Shown here: positions 5,317 through 15,200 of the stretch, piece by piece
Numbering within the stretch: position 1 is the stretch's first letter
Layout: each line of letters begins with the position of its first letter
Assembly: GCA_024405635.1 (NCBI GenBank)
Contig: JAKSOL010000004.1
Coordinates: 62,001 to 126,000 of the forward strand
Length of the DNA stretch: 64,000 nt
DNA from: Salinivirgaceae bacterium
Lineage (GTDB): Bacteria; Bacteroidota; Bacteroidia; Bacteroidales; SZUA-534
Direction: 5' to 3'
Translations under genes and position numbers: made by a program
Notes under the pieces: generated by a model
The model's database searches: none
Told to the model about the DNA's origin: nothing
Seen by the model: the letters and a program-made list of their open reading frames with translations, nothing else

Positions 5317-8300
5317 ATGGCAAGTATTGAATTTGAAAATGTTAGTAGTTGGCATATCATTTATTTATACACAATAGATGATGAGCAACATAAAGATCTT
5401 GTTAAGGTTGGAAAAACAAGTACCAACGAACTAGACCCAACCGATGACGACATAAAAAATGCAGCAATTGTCTGTATTCGGGGTCAGTTGAGCCGAGCAG
5501 GCATGTCATACAAAGATTTTTATGCAGAAAAGGCAATTTGTAGAGACAAAGATGGTAGTATAATAAACTTTTGGGACTACGATGTTCATGATGTTCTTGA
5601 ACGCTCAGGAATAAAAAACAAAAAGTTCAAAGGAAGTTCAGGCCGAGAGTGGTACGAGTGTTCAATGGAAACTGCCAAGGCCGCAATTAAAGCAGTAAAA
5701 GAAGGCAGACAATCGTTAAATGACAACGAAATCCGTGCTGACGTTAAACCAATTGTGTTTCGCGAGGAACAGCGTCGAGCAATTGATCAAACAAAGAAGG
5801 CTTTCGTAAATCACCAAGAAATGCTTTGGAACGCAAAAATGCGGTTCGGAAAAACTGTGTCAGCCTTGCAAGTGGTAAAAGAAATGAAATTCAACCGCAC
5901 ACTTATTGTTACTCATCGTCCTGTGGTTATTGATGGCTGGTTTAAGGACTTTGGTTGGATTTTTCACGACTGCACAAATTTTCAGTTCGGTTCAAAAAAA
6001 GATTATGGCTCTGACTACAATAAATGCGAAAGCGATTTGAAGAAAAAAGGAATCAATTATGTTTTTTTCGCATCAATACAAGACTTGCGCGGTTCGGATA
6101 AAGTTGGTGGTAATTATGAAAAAAATACCGAATTGTTCAGCACCAAATGGGATTTGCTAATAGTTGATGAAGCTCACGAAGGAACTTTAACCGCATTGGG
6201 TGATAATGTGTTGAGCGAATTGATAAAAACTAAAACCAAAGTGCTGAAACTCAGCGGTACTCCATATAATCTTATTGACAAATTCGACAAAGAGGCAACA
6301 TTTACGTGGGATTATGTGATGGAGCAACGCGCTAAAGTAAATTGGGAAAACGAACATCATGGAGAACCCAACCCTTACGCGTGTTTGCCTTCAATGTGTA
6401 TTTACACTTACGACTTGCCTGCGCTTATGAATCCTTCAATTGAAGCAGATAGCATGTCGTTTAATTTTCGCGAATTTTTCAAAACCGATGGAGACTTTGA
6501 CGATAAGTTTGTTCATGAGGATTCGGTAAAAGCCTTTCTTGATTTGTTGGTTGAAAATGATGCAAATAGTACTTATCCTTTTTGCACTGACCGCTTCATA
6601 AATACTTTCCGCCATACGCTTTGGATGCTGCCAGGTGTTAAAGCCGCTAAGGCAATGAGTAAGTTGTTAAAGAGTCATAAAACATTTAACCAATACGAGA
6701 TTTTAAACGTGGCTGGTAACGGTGACGAAGACGAAGAAAATGAAGAAGCATTGCAAAAGGTAAAAAATGCTATAGGCAACAATCCTCTTACATCAAAAAC
6801 CATCACTTTGTCATGTGGCCGTTTAACAACTGGTGTAAGTGTTCCTGCGTGGACAGGTGTCCTTATGCTTGCAGGTACAGCAACCACTTCGGCAAGCGGT
6901 TATATGCAAACTATTTTCCGAGTGCAAACACCTTGCAACCTTGGCGGAATGCAAAAAGAACAATGCTTTGTGTTTGACTTTGCGCCCGACCGTACACTAC
7001 AAGTACTTGCTGACGTAGCTCATATTGAAAGTGTAGGTAAAGGAACTACCGAGAGTCAACGCCAAACTTTAACCCAATTCCTAAACTTTTGCCCTGTTAT
7101 TTCGCTTAACGGATCTACTATGCAAGAGTACAATGTTGACTCCTTGTTTACCAAACTTAAACGTGTATTCATAGAACGCGTTGTTCAAAGCGGATTTGAG
7201 GACGAACACATTTTCAACCAAAAATCGTTGCAAGGATTAAGCGGCTCCGAACTTAAAATGTTTGATAAACTACATTCAATTATCGGCTCAACCAAGGCAA
7301 TGCCAAAAACCAAAAACATTGACATTAATAAAAAGGGATTAACAGAAGAAGAACAAGAACTTGTTAGTGAAATAGAAAATAAAAAACGTGGCGGGAAAAA
7401 ACTTACTAAAGAAGAACAAGAACTACTTGAACGCCATAAAGCCGAACTTGAACAGATGCATGCGGCTGCAAGCATTTTGCGAGGAATTGCAATACGAATG
7501 CCGTTAATGATTTTTGGTGCTAATGTGAAAGAAGGAGAAGAAGAAAAGGAATTTACCATTGATAATTTTGACAATTTGGTTGACGATGAATCGTGGAAAG
7601 AGTTTATGCCAAAAGACGTAAGTAAAAAGCTATTCCGCGATTTTAAAAAATACTTTGACAAAGACATTTTTACAGCAGCCAGCCGCCGCATTCGTGAATT
7701 AACAAAGGAGGCCGACTCTATGAGCATTGAAGAACGTATGGAACAAATCCATACAATCTTTAACTATTTCCGTAATCCAGATAAAGAAACAGTTCTTACT
7801 CCGCCACGAGTGGTAAATATGCACATGAGCAATACTTTGGGTGGATATTGTTTCTACGACGAAGATTTTGAAGAAATGCTTACGAAGGACCCTTGTTTTG
7901 TTAACCACAGCGAAGTAACAAAACAAGTTTTTTCAGCTCAAAGCCAAATTCTAGAAATAAACTCAAAAAGCGGACTATATCCGCTATATGCCGCATACTC
8001 AATATATAGGAGCCGTTGCTCAATAGCTCGCGAGAAAAACCAAAAACTTACACTCGCTCAGCAACAAACAATTTGGGACACTGTGCTTGCCGAAAACATT
8101 TTTGTGTTGTGCAAAATACCAATGGCAGAGTTCATTACAAAACGTACACTTGGCGGATTTCGCAAAGTGGCATTCAATGTGGCTTATTATAAAAATTTGC
8201 TCGTTGAGATTAAAAATTCACCCGATAAATTGATTAAAGCCCTTTCTAACTCAAAAACTTACAAATCAGCTAAAAACAATTCTAATATGATATTTGATGC

Positions 8301-9324
8301 AATTATAGGAAACCCTCCATATCAAGAAAACGATGGTAGTGGCGCTGCTGGTGATGCCGCTATGCCGATATATAACAAATTTGTTGACTTAGCTCTATTG
8401 TTAAAACCTACATATATTACAATCATTATGCCGTCAAAGTGGATGATTGGTGGTAGAGGTTTGGATAAATTCCGAACAAGTATGGTTGAGGACCATCATT
8501 TAGCTAAGTTTTTTGACTATGAAGACGACTCCTACATTTTCCCTAATACACACATAGATGGCGGTATTTGTTATTTCTTATGGGATAAAAAGCATAATGA
8601 CAAAATGCAATATTCATATCGTACTAAAGATGGTGATGTTATTAATACTGTCAGATTCTTGAACAATGACACTTCATCTTTTATCATTCGTGATTTTAGG
8701 CGTCAATCAATTATTGAGAAAGTCACTAAAAGAGCGTCTTTTAAAGAAATTGTATCATCATCGCGTCCATTCGGAATTAGAAAAGATCTGTTTAATTCTC
8801 CAGAACGCTATCCTGATTCTAGACTTTCAGAAAAAATGTTTGAAAACGCAATTCAAATTCATGGAGTAAAAGGAGTAAAGGGCGGAGCTAGAAGACAATT
8901 AGGTTTTATTAATTCAAGTGTAATAACACAAAATGTACAATGGATACCTCTTTATAAATTGTTCTTTACGACCACTTATTCTACAGGTGCTATTAATTTT
9001 CCTGAAATCATAGTTGCAGATTCGAATGTTGTATGTACAGAGACCTTTTTGGTTATAGGTCCATTTAATACGAAACTCGAACAGCAAAATTGTTTGAAGT
9101 ATACCAAAACTAGTTTCTTCAAAACACTATTGTTTTTTGGTAAGGGATCAATGCAAGTAACACAAGAAGTTTTTTGTTATGTTCCTCTCCAAGATTTTAC
9201 CTCAAATAGTGATATTGATTGGAGTCTAAGTGTTGAGGAAATTGACAATCAACTATATAAAAAGTACAACCTTACAAATGATGAAATTGCGTTTATAGAT
9301 GTTTTGATAAATCCAAAGGAGTAA
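5317..9324 (+). CDS. GIY-YIG / DEAD-box helicase / Eco57I-type methylase fusion, restriction enzyme
   Basis: A 1335-aa multidomain restriction protein. Residues about 10-130 resemble a T5orf172/GIY-YIG nuclease domain (IYLYTI, KVGKTS, later GREWYEC). Residues about 150-620 are an SF2 helicase: Walker A-like MRFGKT at 175-180, DEAH at 284-287, LSGTPY, and a later QTIFRVQT motif VI region. About 665-720 is a charged, probably helical linker. NPPY at 999-1002, followed by IIMPSKWM and a FPNTHIDGGICYF block, is the catalytic half of a gamma-type adenine methylase; the last ~180 residues may recognise DNA. No motif I precedes NPPY, so the upstream 345-aa protein probably supplies it. Expected role: ATP-dependent restriction and modification of foreign DNA. 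The gene is complete and AT-rich. Confidence 0.8.
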   Translation: MASIEFENVSSWHIIYLYTIDDEQHKDLVKVGKTSTNELDPTDDDIKNAAIVCIRGQLSRAGMSYKDFYAEKAICRDKDGSIINFWDYDVHDVLERSGIKNKKFKGSSGREWYECSMETAKAAIKAVKEGRQSLNDNEIRADVKPIVFREEQRRAIDQTKKAFVNHQEMLWNAKMRFGKTVSALQVVKEMKFNRTLIVTHRPVVIDGWFKDFGWIFHDCTNFQFGSKKDYGSDYNKCESDLKKKGINYVFFASIQDLRGSDKVGGNYEKNTELFSTKWDLLIVDEAHEGTLTALGDNVLSELIKTKTKVLKLSGTPYNLIDKFDKEATFTWDYVMEQRAKVNWENEHHGEPNPYACLPSMCIYTYDLPALMNPSIEADSMSFNFREFFKTDGDFDDKFVHEDSVKAFLDLLVENDANSTYPFCTDRFINTFRHTLWMLPGVKAAKAMSKLLKSHKTFNQYEILNVAGNGDEDEENEEALQKVKNAIGNNPLTSKTITLSCGRLTTGVSVPAWTGVLMLAGTATTSASGYMQTIFRVQTPCNLGGMQKEQCFVFDFAPDRTLQVLADVAHIESVGKGTTESQRQTLTQFLNFCPVISLNGSTMQEYNVDSLFTKLKRVFIERVVQSGFEDEHIFNQKSLQGLSGSELKMFDKLHSIIGSTKAMPKTKNIDINKKGLTEEEQELVSEIENKKRGGKKLTKEEQELLERHKAELEQMHAAASILRGIAIRMPLMIFGANVKEGEEEKEFTIDNFDNLVDDESWKEFMPKDVSKKLFRDFKKYFDKDIFTAASRRIRELTKEADSMSIEERMEQIHTIFNYFRNPDKETVLTPPRVVNMHMSNTLGGYCFYDEDFEEMLTKDPCFVNHSEVTKQVFSAQSQILEINSKSGLYPLYAAYSIYRSRCSIAREKNQKLTLAQQQTIWDTVLAENIFVLCKIPMAEFITKRTLGGFRKVAFNVAYYKNLLVEIKNSPDKLIKALSNSKTYKSAKNNSNMIFDAIIGNPPYQENDGSGAAGDAAMPIYNKFVDLALLLKPTYITIIMPSKWMIGGRGLDKFRTSMVEDHHLAKFFDYEDDSYIFPNTHIDGGICYFLWDKKHNDKMQYSYRTKDGDVINTVRFLNNDTSSFIIRDFRRQSIIEKVTKRASFKEIVSSSRPFGIRKDLFNSPERYPDSRLSEKMFENAIQIHGVKGVKGGARRQLGFINSSVITQNVQWIPLYKLFFTTTYSTGAINFPEIIVADSNVVCTETFLVIGPFNTKLEQQNCLKYTKTSFFKTLLFFGKGSMQVTQEVFCYVPLQDFTSNSDIDWSLSVEEIDNQLYKKYNLTNDEIAFIDVLINPKE

Positions 9325-9350
9325 CACATATAAACAACCCTCCCCCAAAA

Positions 9351-9377
9351 GCCTCCGTCACCAACGGAGGCTTTTTT
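9351..9377 (+). terminator. Rho-independent terminator after the restriction genes
   Basis: Stem GCCTCCGT (9351-9358) and ACGGAGGC (9364-9371), loop CACCA, then six T. It lies 26 nt after the stop of the fusion gene and between convergent transcription units. The remaining DNA up to 9533 shows no gene. Confidence 0.9.
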
Positions 9378-9533
9378 GTTGTTTTTCCACATCCTAAAAC
9401 TTTCCTACTGAAAACTTTTGCGCATTTTGGTCAAAAGTTTAAAGTACAGGCGAAAACTATTTGCTTGGTGTGGAATAACGTTTTGGCAATGCGTTAGTTA
9501 GGATTGAATATTTTCAAAACGCTGGAATTTGTT

Positions 9534-10352
9534 CTATTTCAGCAAGTTGTAAACATATTGCACGCTGTTGGCGTATTCCTCGTCGGTGGTTAGGTGCTCA
9601 ATAATCATTGGCATGTTGGCGTTTTCTTTTTCGGCTAACCCAATGTATCGTTTAATGTCGAGCGAGCCATCGCCACAGGCACATTCCTGAAGTTGAAAGG
9701 TGTATTCTTCTTTTAGTTTGATGTCTTTCAAGTGGCAACTGCAAATGTGGCCTTTCAGTTTGGCAAAACACTCGTCAAGAAAGCGGTCGTTGAAGAAATA
9801 GCGTTCGGGCGAGGTTATCATGTTCACCACATCGAGGTGCGCTCCAAATTGAGGACGGTTAACATCGCTAATCAGGCGAAGGTATTCGTCGGGGTTGCTT
9901 GGAATCATCCAAGGCATTGATTCGATGCAGAATTTGGTGTGTTGAGGTTGGGCAGTGTCAATAATCTGGCGAATCATGTCAACGGCCATTTTCCACAATT
10001 CTGTGCTGAAATTTTGGCGATAACCGCCATCCCAACGAGGTCCGTAGGGAGTGCCCACTACATTTACGCAACATGTGGCGCCAATGCGGTCGGCCATGCG
10101 CAATTGGTTAATGGCATAGTCAATCCAGTGGGCGCGTTCGTCAAGATTGGCCGCAAGGGTATTGCGCCAAATGCCCACTTCGGCAATTAGTAAACCGGCT
10201 TTGTCGGCTGCATCTTTGTAAGCCATATAAACATTTTCGCCAGCCAAATAATCAACAGGAAAATTTATGCTTTTCAGTCCAAGGGCTTTGTGTTTGGAGG
10301 CCCAATCGGTGGGAGACGAATGCTCTAAACAAGAAGAAATTCCGAGTAACAT
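9534..10352 (-). CDS. Sugar phosphate isomerase/epimerase family protein
   Basis: A 272-aa single-domain TIM barrel of the xylose isomerase-like/AP endonuclease 2 superfamily. Candidate metal ligands lie in CIESMPW, AHLDVVN, CSCHLKD and the terminal IIEHL, the usual E-D-H-E pattern of sugar isomerases and epimerases. No signal peptide is seen, so it should be cytosolic. It is 27 nt downstream of an FMN-dependent dehydrogenase-like gene on the same strand, suggesting a two-gene operon handling a hydroxy-acid or sugar derivative. The actual substrate cannot be read from sequence. Confidence 0.75.
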   Translation of the reverse strand: MLLGISSCLEHSSPTDWASKHKALGLKSINFPVDYLAGENVYMAYKDAADKAGLLIAEVGIWRNTLAANLDERAHWIDYAINQLRMADRIGATCCVNVVGTPYGPRWDGGYRQNFSTELWKMAVDMIRQIIDTAQPQHTKFCIESMPWMIPSNPDEYLRLISDVNRPQFGAHLDVVNMITSPERYFFNDRFLDECFAKLKGHICSCHLKDIKLKEEYTFQLQECACGDGSLDIKRYIGLAEKENANMPMIIEHLTTDEEYANSVQYVYNLLK

Positions 10353-10379
10353 GGGTGAGTGGGTGTTTGGTTGTTTTTA

Positions 10380-11294
10380 TTAAAAATTACGATGATGCAA
10401 CACTGTGGAGTCCATTTCGTTTAGGTTATGCACACCAGTGCGGGCCATTGTGCTTGCAAGTTCGGCAGTCATGTCGTTGATGCGTTGCGACACTGCGTCG
10501 GAGCCTTTTTTTAGCAAAGGCATCAAATGTCGGCCTACTGAAACAGCTTTGGCTCCAAGTGCCAGACATTTATAGGCATCGATGCCGCTTATTATGCCGC
10601 AATCGACAAACACATCGACGTTGTTGCCTACGGCTTTAAGTATATCGCCAATAACCATTAATGGCGGAACTGCATATTGCATAATGCCATGGTGATGCGA
10701 CACAACTATTGCCTTGCAGCCGGCTTTGGCACATTTTTCGGCATCAAAAGCGCTCAACACGCCTTTAACAACAAAAGGAACGCTTGCGGCTTGTACAAAC
10801 TCTGATATTTCGGCTATCGATTTTGGTCGTAAAGGAATATCAAAGCAACTATCGTATCCGCCATTACCATTAAAGGCGTGGTCGATGTCCATGCCCACAG
10901 CCACGCAGCCAGCGTTAACGGCATGTTCAATCTTGCGGAACACCTCGCGGTTGTCGGCATAAGGTTTAACAACTTTAACCGATTTGGCGCCAGTAGCAAT
11001 AATATCTTCTAACTCTTGGTCGTCGCCCATGCCAACCCAGTGTAGAGTGTTGCTTTTAGCGGCGGCCTCGGCATATACAATCATTCCGTTAGTGGCTTTT
11101 TCCTCAATAAAACTTGCGCTCTCTTTGCCTCGCGAACCAAGATGTGAGAGTGCGGCTGTCATAATAGGAGTTGAGAATTGATGTCCAAAAATCTCAATGT
11201 TGGTAGATGGAAGGTCAGAGTCGATGTAGCGAGGTTCGATAAGAAGCGAATCGAAAAAATCGCGGGTTATTTTATCGGAAGATGAGGTGTACAT
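10380..11294 (-). CDS. FMN-dependent alpha-hydroxy-acid dehydrogenase-like protein
   Basis: A 304-aa protein of the FMN-binding alpha-hydroxy-acid oxidase/dehydrogenase superfamily (lactate dehydrogenase LldD and type 2 IPP isomerase relatives). It has a PIMTAALSHLGS flavin-site segment, PFVVKGVLS with the flavin lysine, and VFVDCGIISGIDAYKCLALGAKAVSVGR for phosphate binding. The usual catalytic block SNHGGR is replaced by VVSHHHGIMQY, losing the Arg that binds the substrate carboxylate, so the substrate or reaction may differ from lactate oxidation. It is shorter than typical LldD enzymes (about 380 aa). It is transcribed ahead of the sugar-isomerase-like gene. Confidence 0.7.
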   Translation of the reverse strand: MYTSSSDKITRDFFDSLLIEPRYIDSDLPSTNIEIFGHQFSTPIMTAALSHLGSRGKESASFIEEKATNGMIVYAEAAAKSNTLHWVGMGDDQELEDIIATGAKSVKVVKPYADNREVFRKIEHAVNAGCVAVGMDIDHAFNGNGGYDSCFDIPLRPKSIAEISEFVQAASVPFVVKGVLSAFDAEKCAKAGCKAIVVSHHHGIMQYAVPPLMVIGDILKAVGNNVDVFVDCGIISGIDAYKCLALGAKAVSVGRHLMPLLKKGSDAVSQRINDMTAELASTMARTGVHNLNEMDSTVLHHRNF

Positions 11295-11318
11295 AAGTCA
11301 ATTCTTTTTATAAAGAAC

Positions 11319-11347
11319 AACCCGTTGCGCATAATACACAACGGGTT
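11319..11347 (-). terminator. Terminator hairpin after the barrel gene
   Basis: Perfect 9-bp stem AACCCGTTG (11319-11327) and CAACGGGTT (11339-11347) with an 11-nt loop. On the minus strand it follows the 292-aa barrel gene and is trailed by a T-rich stretch, separating the adhesin operon from the next minus-strand gene. Confidence 0.65.
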
Positions 11348-11372
11348 ATTATAGTACTTTGACGATAGTTAT

Positions 11373-12251
11373 TTAAAATTTTCTGACGCTTTTAACGTGC
11401 AACATTTGGTGCAACTTGTCGAAGTTGATCATCAAACTGGCTTTAACACCAAATTGTAGAGGATTGGCGTGTTTGCATTGGTTTGAAGCAAGCGAGCCGT
11501 TGTAGGTCCCATCGAACGACACAATAGGTTGGTTGCTTTTGTTGGCAATGCTGATAAGGCTGTAGCCAAAGTAGGCACCGCCATACACAAACGTACCTTT
11601 GCTTATTTGGTATGATAAACCAGCCTCGCCGCAAAGAGAAAGGCTAAACGATTTGCAATCGGCAGGTTTCTTTAGTTTGTTTAGTTCAATGGCCGAAAAA
11701 CCATGGTTAGGCAACGAGTCGTAAACCTCGCCAGTTGAAGGGTAGAATCCTTGGGTTTCGTACGAGCCTTCTTTCAGTTTGTACTTCTTAACAATAGGAA
11801 CACCAATCTTTAGGCCAACACCACCAATAAAGTTCACTCCGCGCGATATGTTTGGAATTTGGTAAAGTCCCATGATAGGAATTTCGAGTTGAGTAACTTT
11901 TTGTTTTTCAACAAAATTGGTAAACACAGTTCGCAACTCAAACTCTTCGCCTTCGGGGCTTACTTCGGCATCGAAAGCAGAGCTGCGTTCAATAAAATTG
12001 AAGGTTGTTTTGGCGCCATAGGTTGAAAAGCCAATGCCAGTGCCAACTCCCCAATTGTCATCGATAAAGTAGCGATAACCAAGGTTGAAGGTGATGCCCA
12101 TTTGAGGACCATGGTCGCCGTTGGAAGTTTTGCCTTGCAGAGTGTGCAGTCCGCTACCAAGGTCAACATGTAGCAGTTGGTTTTCTTGAGCAAAAGAGGT
12201 TGCTGCAACAAATAAAAAGGCAGCCGAGAGAAATATCTTGTTCATTTTCAT
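11373..12251 (-). CDS. Outer membrane beta-barrel protein, partner of the 3360-aa adhesin
   Basis: A 292-aa protein with a clear signal peptide (MKMNKIFLSAAFLFVAATSFAQ) and alternating amphipathic strands typical of a small outer-membrane barrel (PorT-like, OMP_b-brl_2 type), for example MGITFNLGYRYFIDDNWGVG and repeated G/Y/F strand ends. It starts 4 nt after the stop of the giant adhesin gene, so the two are surely co-transcribed. A homologous gene of identical length (33251-34129) occupies the same place behind the second adhesin. By analogy with SprB and SprF in Flavobacterium, it may assist secretion or surface anchoring of its adhesin, though it lacks the recognisable PorP/SprF sequence pattern. 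Confidence 0.75.
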   Translation of the reverse strand: MKMNKIFLSAAFLFVAATSFAQENQLLHVDLGSGLHTLQGKTSNGDHGPQMGITFNLGYRYFIDDNWGVGTGIGFSTYGAKTTFNFIERSSAFDAEVSPEGEEFELRTVFTNFVEKQKVTQLEIPIMGLYQIPNISRGVNFIGGVGLKIGVPIVKKYKLKEGSYETQGFYPSTGEVYDSLPNHGFSAIELNKLKKPADCKSFSLSLCGEAGLSYQISKGTFVYGGAYFGYSLISIANKSNQPIVSFDGTYNGSLASNQCKHANPLQFGVKASLMINFDKLHQMLHVKSVRKF

Positions 12252-12255
12252 TGCA

Positions 12256-15200
12256 TTACTGTTTTACTACGTTAACCGATTGATTGCCAACCATAATCAG
12301 GTAAGCGCCTTGTGGCAAAGCCGAAAGGTCAATTTGCATGTTGTTGTCAACGGTTTGTTGCAATAGCAGTTGGCCGTTGGCGTCAAACACTTTTATGCTT
12401 TGTCCAGCTTCAATGTTGCCGCCACGTATGGTCACTAGGTTAAGCGTTGGGTTTGGATAAGCGGTTAGTTCAATGGTAGGTCCAAAATCCATGCTGCACG
12501 AGTAATAAGTTTGACCGTCTTTGTTGGTAGCAATAAGGTAGTAGGTGCCAGATAGTCCGCCTACCTCGTTGTAGTAAGCATTGGTGCAAACTTGCTTGTC
12601 GTTGTGCATCCACACGTAGTTATTAAACTGATGTTCAACATCGACAATAGAAACAACGTCGTCCCACATTTTTCTGATAAAGCGTTTGCGAACTTGGTAG
12701 TCAATTTGTTTGGTCAAATGGCTTGAACCAAGTTGGGCGGTTATGCCAATCACACCTTGAGCCGATGCGGAGTCGGGTATGGTGTAAGTGATTCCGTTTT
12801 GGCTGTTGTCGGCAGTTCCGTTTATGGTGTAACTGTAGTTAACGTTGTATAAGGCGCTCGATTTGGTTACTGAAATTTCAAGATCGTCGTCGTTTTCGCA
12901 AGTTACAAACGGATTAGGAGCATCAAAATCGATAAGCGCTTTAATGTCGGTAATGTTTTTGTCGGCAATGCCGTCGCCATCGGTGTCGATGTTGAGGTCG
13001 GGGTTGCCGTCGCCGTCAATGTCGCAGTTAAGGTTGCAAATGCCGTCGTCGGTAAAGTCAACGTTTATTTCGGTGTTCTGTTGCCAAGTAGCAACAAATG
13101 TCAAATTGTGGCTTGGCATTGTGCCAAAGTTGGTAACTAATGTGCCGTTATCGGTTGCCCAACCAGTGAATTTAAATCCAGCTTGGGTTGGAGTGTATGC
13201 AACAATTGGCTCGCCAAACAAAATGCTGTCAACTTTTGAAGTGGTTTCGGTTTCGGCCCAAGTAATGGCGTATTTGTTTTTGTTCCACAAACCAAAGAAT
13301 TCAACAGTGTCGGTAGCAGAGCCAAAGTCGGAAATGGCAACGTTGCTGTTTTGTGAGTTAGACCAACCTGCAAATGAGTAACCGTCGAGCGAAGGATTGG
13401 CGGGAGCTACAATAGGTTCGCCGCGCATCAGTTCAACGGTTGTGGTAATGTCGCCGTTGTTTGGAGTCCAGCTAATAAGCAAATGATTTTCGGTCCAAAG
13501 AGCAAACAAAGTATCGCCAAGTTCGGTCATGGTACCAAATTGGGTTTCAGCATCACCATCGGCAGCATGGCTCCAACCTGCAAAGGTGAATCCATATCGG
13601 CTTGGGTTGGTGGCAGGAGCAACAATTTCGTCGCCAAAATTGAGCGACTTGCTGAAGAATACGCTATCGGTGCCGTCGTTCATCAACCAAACGCTAGCAT
13701 ATTGTTTAACCGACCATATAGCGGTAAACGAAATGTCGTTGGCGGGCATTGTGTTAACCTCGGGAGCCCATGTGTAGTCAAAACCATCGCGCAAAAGAGT
13801 AGGAGCAACAATGGGGCTTTGGTACATGGCTGAGGTGTGAGTGTAAGGCATGTTTAGGTTTATAATGCCATCGCCAATGTTCCAAGTAACGGAGTATGAG
13901 TTTCGGCTATAGAAAACATCTTGCACCGATGAGCCGTCGCCAGCAATGGTTCCAGCCTCAAAAGCGTTAAGAGTAAAGCCGGTGTAGTTATTAGGAATAA
14001 CCTCCATAAGGTCGCCTGTTTTACCGGTGTTGGTAGTTGATTCGGCAAGAGTGTAAGAGCCGTCAAGTTCTTGAGTAAAGTGGCGAACGGTGTAGATTAT
14101 ACCATCGCTTGCCTCCCAAACAACGGTGTAGGTAGCATCGGAGTTAGGCATAGTGGCTGGCACTTGTGGCGACCATGTGTAAGTGAAACCATTGCGGTTT
14201 AATGTTGGAGCAACAAGAGGAGTTCCGTAGTAAACCAATCCATCTTCGGTGTAAGCTGATGCTTCAACCAAGCCTTGAGTAGTAATCCAAGCAAGTGAGT
14301 GTTGGTTGCGAGCGTAGTCGATGCGAACAACTGTTGAGCCATCGCCGTTTATGGTGCTTTGGCTGAAGTTTGCGGTAAAACCAACGGTGTCTTTAGCCAC
14401 TGCAACTGTAGCAGCATCGGCTAAACCCGAAAGAGTTTGAGAGTAAGTGGCGGTTGCGGGATAAGTGCCATCAAGTTGCATAAAGTAATGCTCAACGGTG
14501 TAGTTGGTTGCGCCTGCAGTCCAAACAGCGTTGTAGGTTAGCGCGTTGGCAGGCATTGTGGTAGCAGGTGTTGCGTCCCAAGAGTAACTATATCCAGCCT
14601 TGTAAAGTTGAGGTGCTGTGATGCTAGCGCCATAAACCACCGAACCGCTGGTGTAGCTGTTGGTTGCTGTTCCTCCGTTAAGATTCCAAGTTAAATCGTA
14701 ACTATTGCGGTTGTAGAAAATGTCAATGTCGTTGTTGGCATTGGCGGTAATGGTTTTTTGGCTGAAGGTTTGGCTTGTGAAACCAGTGTACGATTTTGCC
14801 TCGGCAGCAGTAGGAGCATCGGTTTTGCCGCTCAACTGTTGTGTGCTTGATGCGTCAACAGTATAGGTGCCATCAATATTTTGAAGGTTGTGGCGCACAG
14901 TGTAAAGGTTGTCGTTAGCCACCCAAACCGAAGTGAAGGTGGTGTTGGTAGCCGGCATGTTGGATATCACGTTGTCCCACGATCCTGTGTATCCAGCACG
15001 AACAAGCGTAGGAGCGGTAATAGGCGCATCAAAGTAGATGCTGCCAGCAGCAGTGTATGAACCAGTTGCAGAACCTCCGTTGGTAATGTTCCAAGTTAGG
15101 GTGTATTGGTTGCGAGTGTAGTTGATGGTTATTACAGTGCCACCGTTGCCGTTAATAGTGCTTTGGCTTATGCTTTGAGCAGTAAATCCTTCGTATGTTT

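Noticed and set aside
7185..7727. A 180-aa Ser/Ser-rich frame on the minus strand inside the helicase-methylase gene
   Set aside because: It is the complement of a Glu/Lys-rich linker coding region; the plus-strand frame has clear motifs on both sides.
11319..11347. Transposon end or attachment site at the 9-bp inverted repeat
   Set aside because: It is single, short and placed just after a gene; a transcription terminator explains it.
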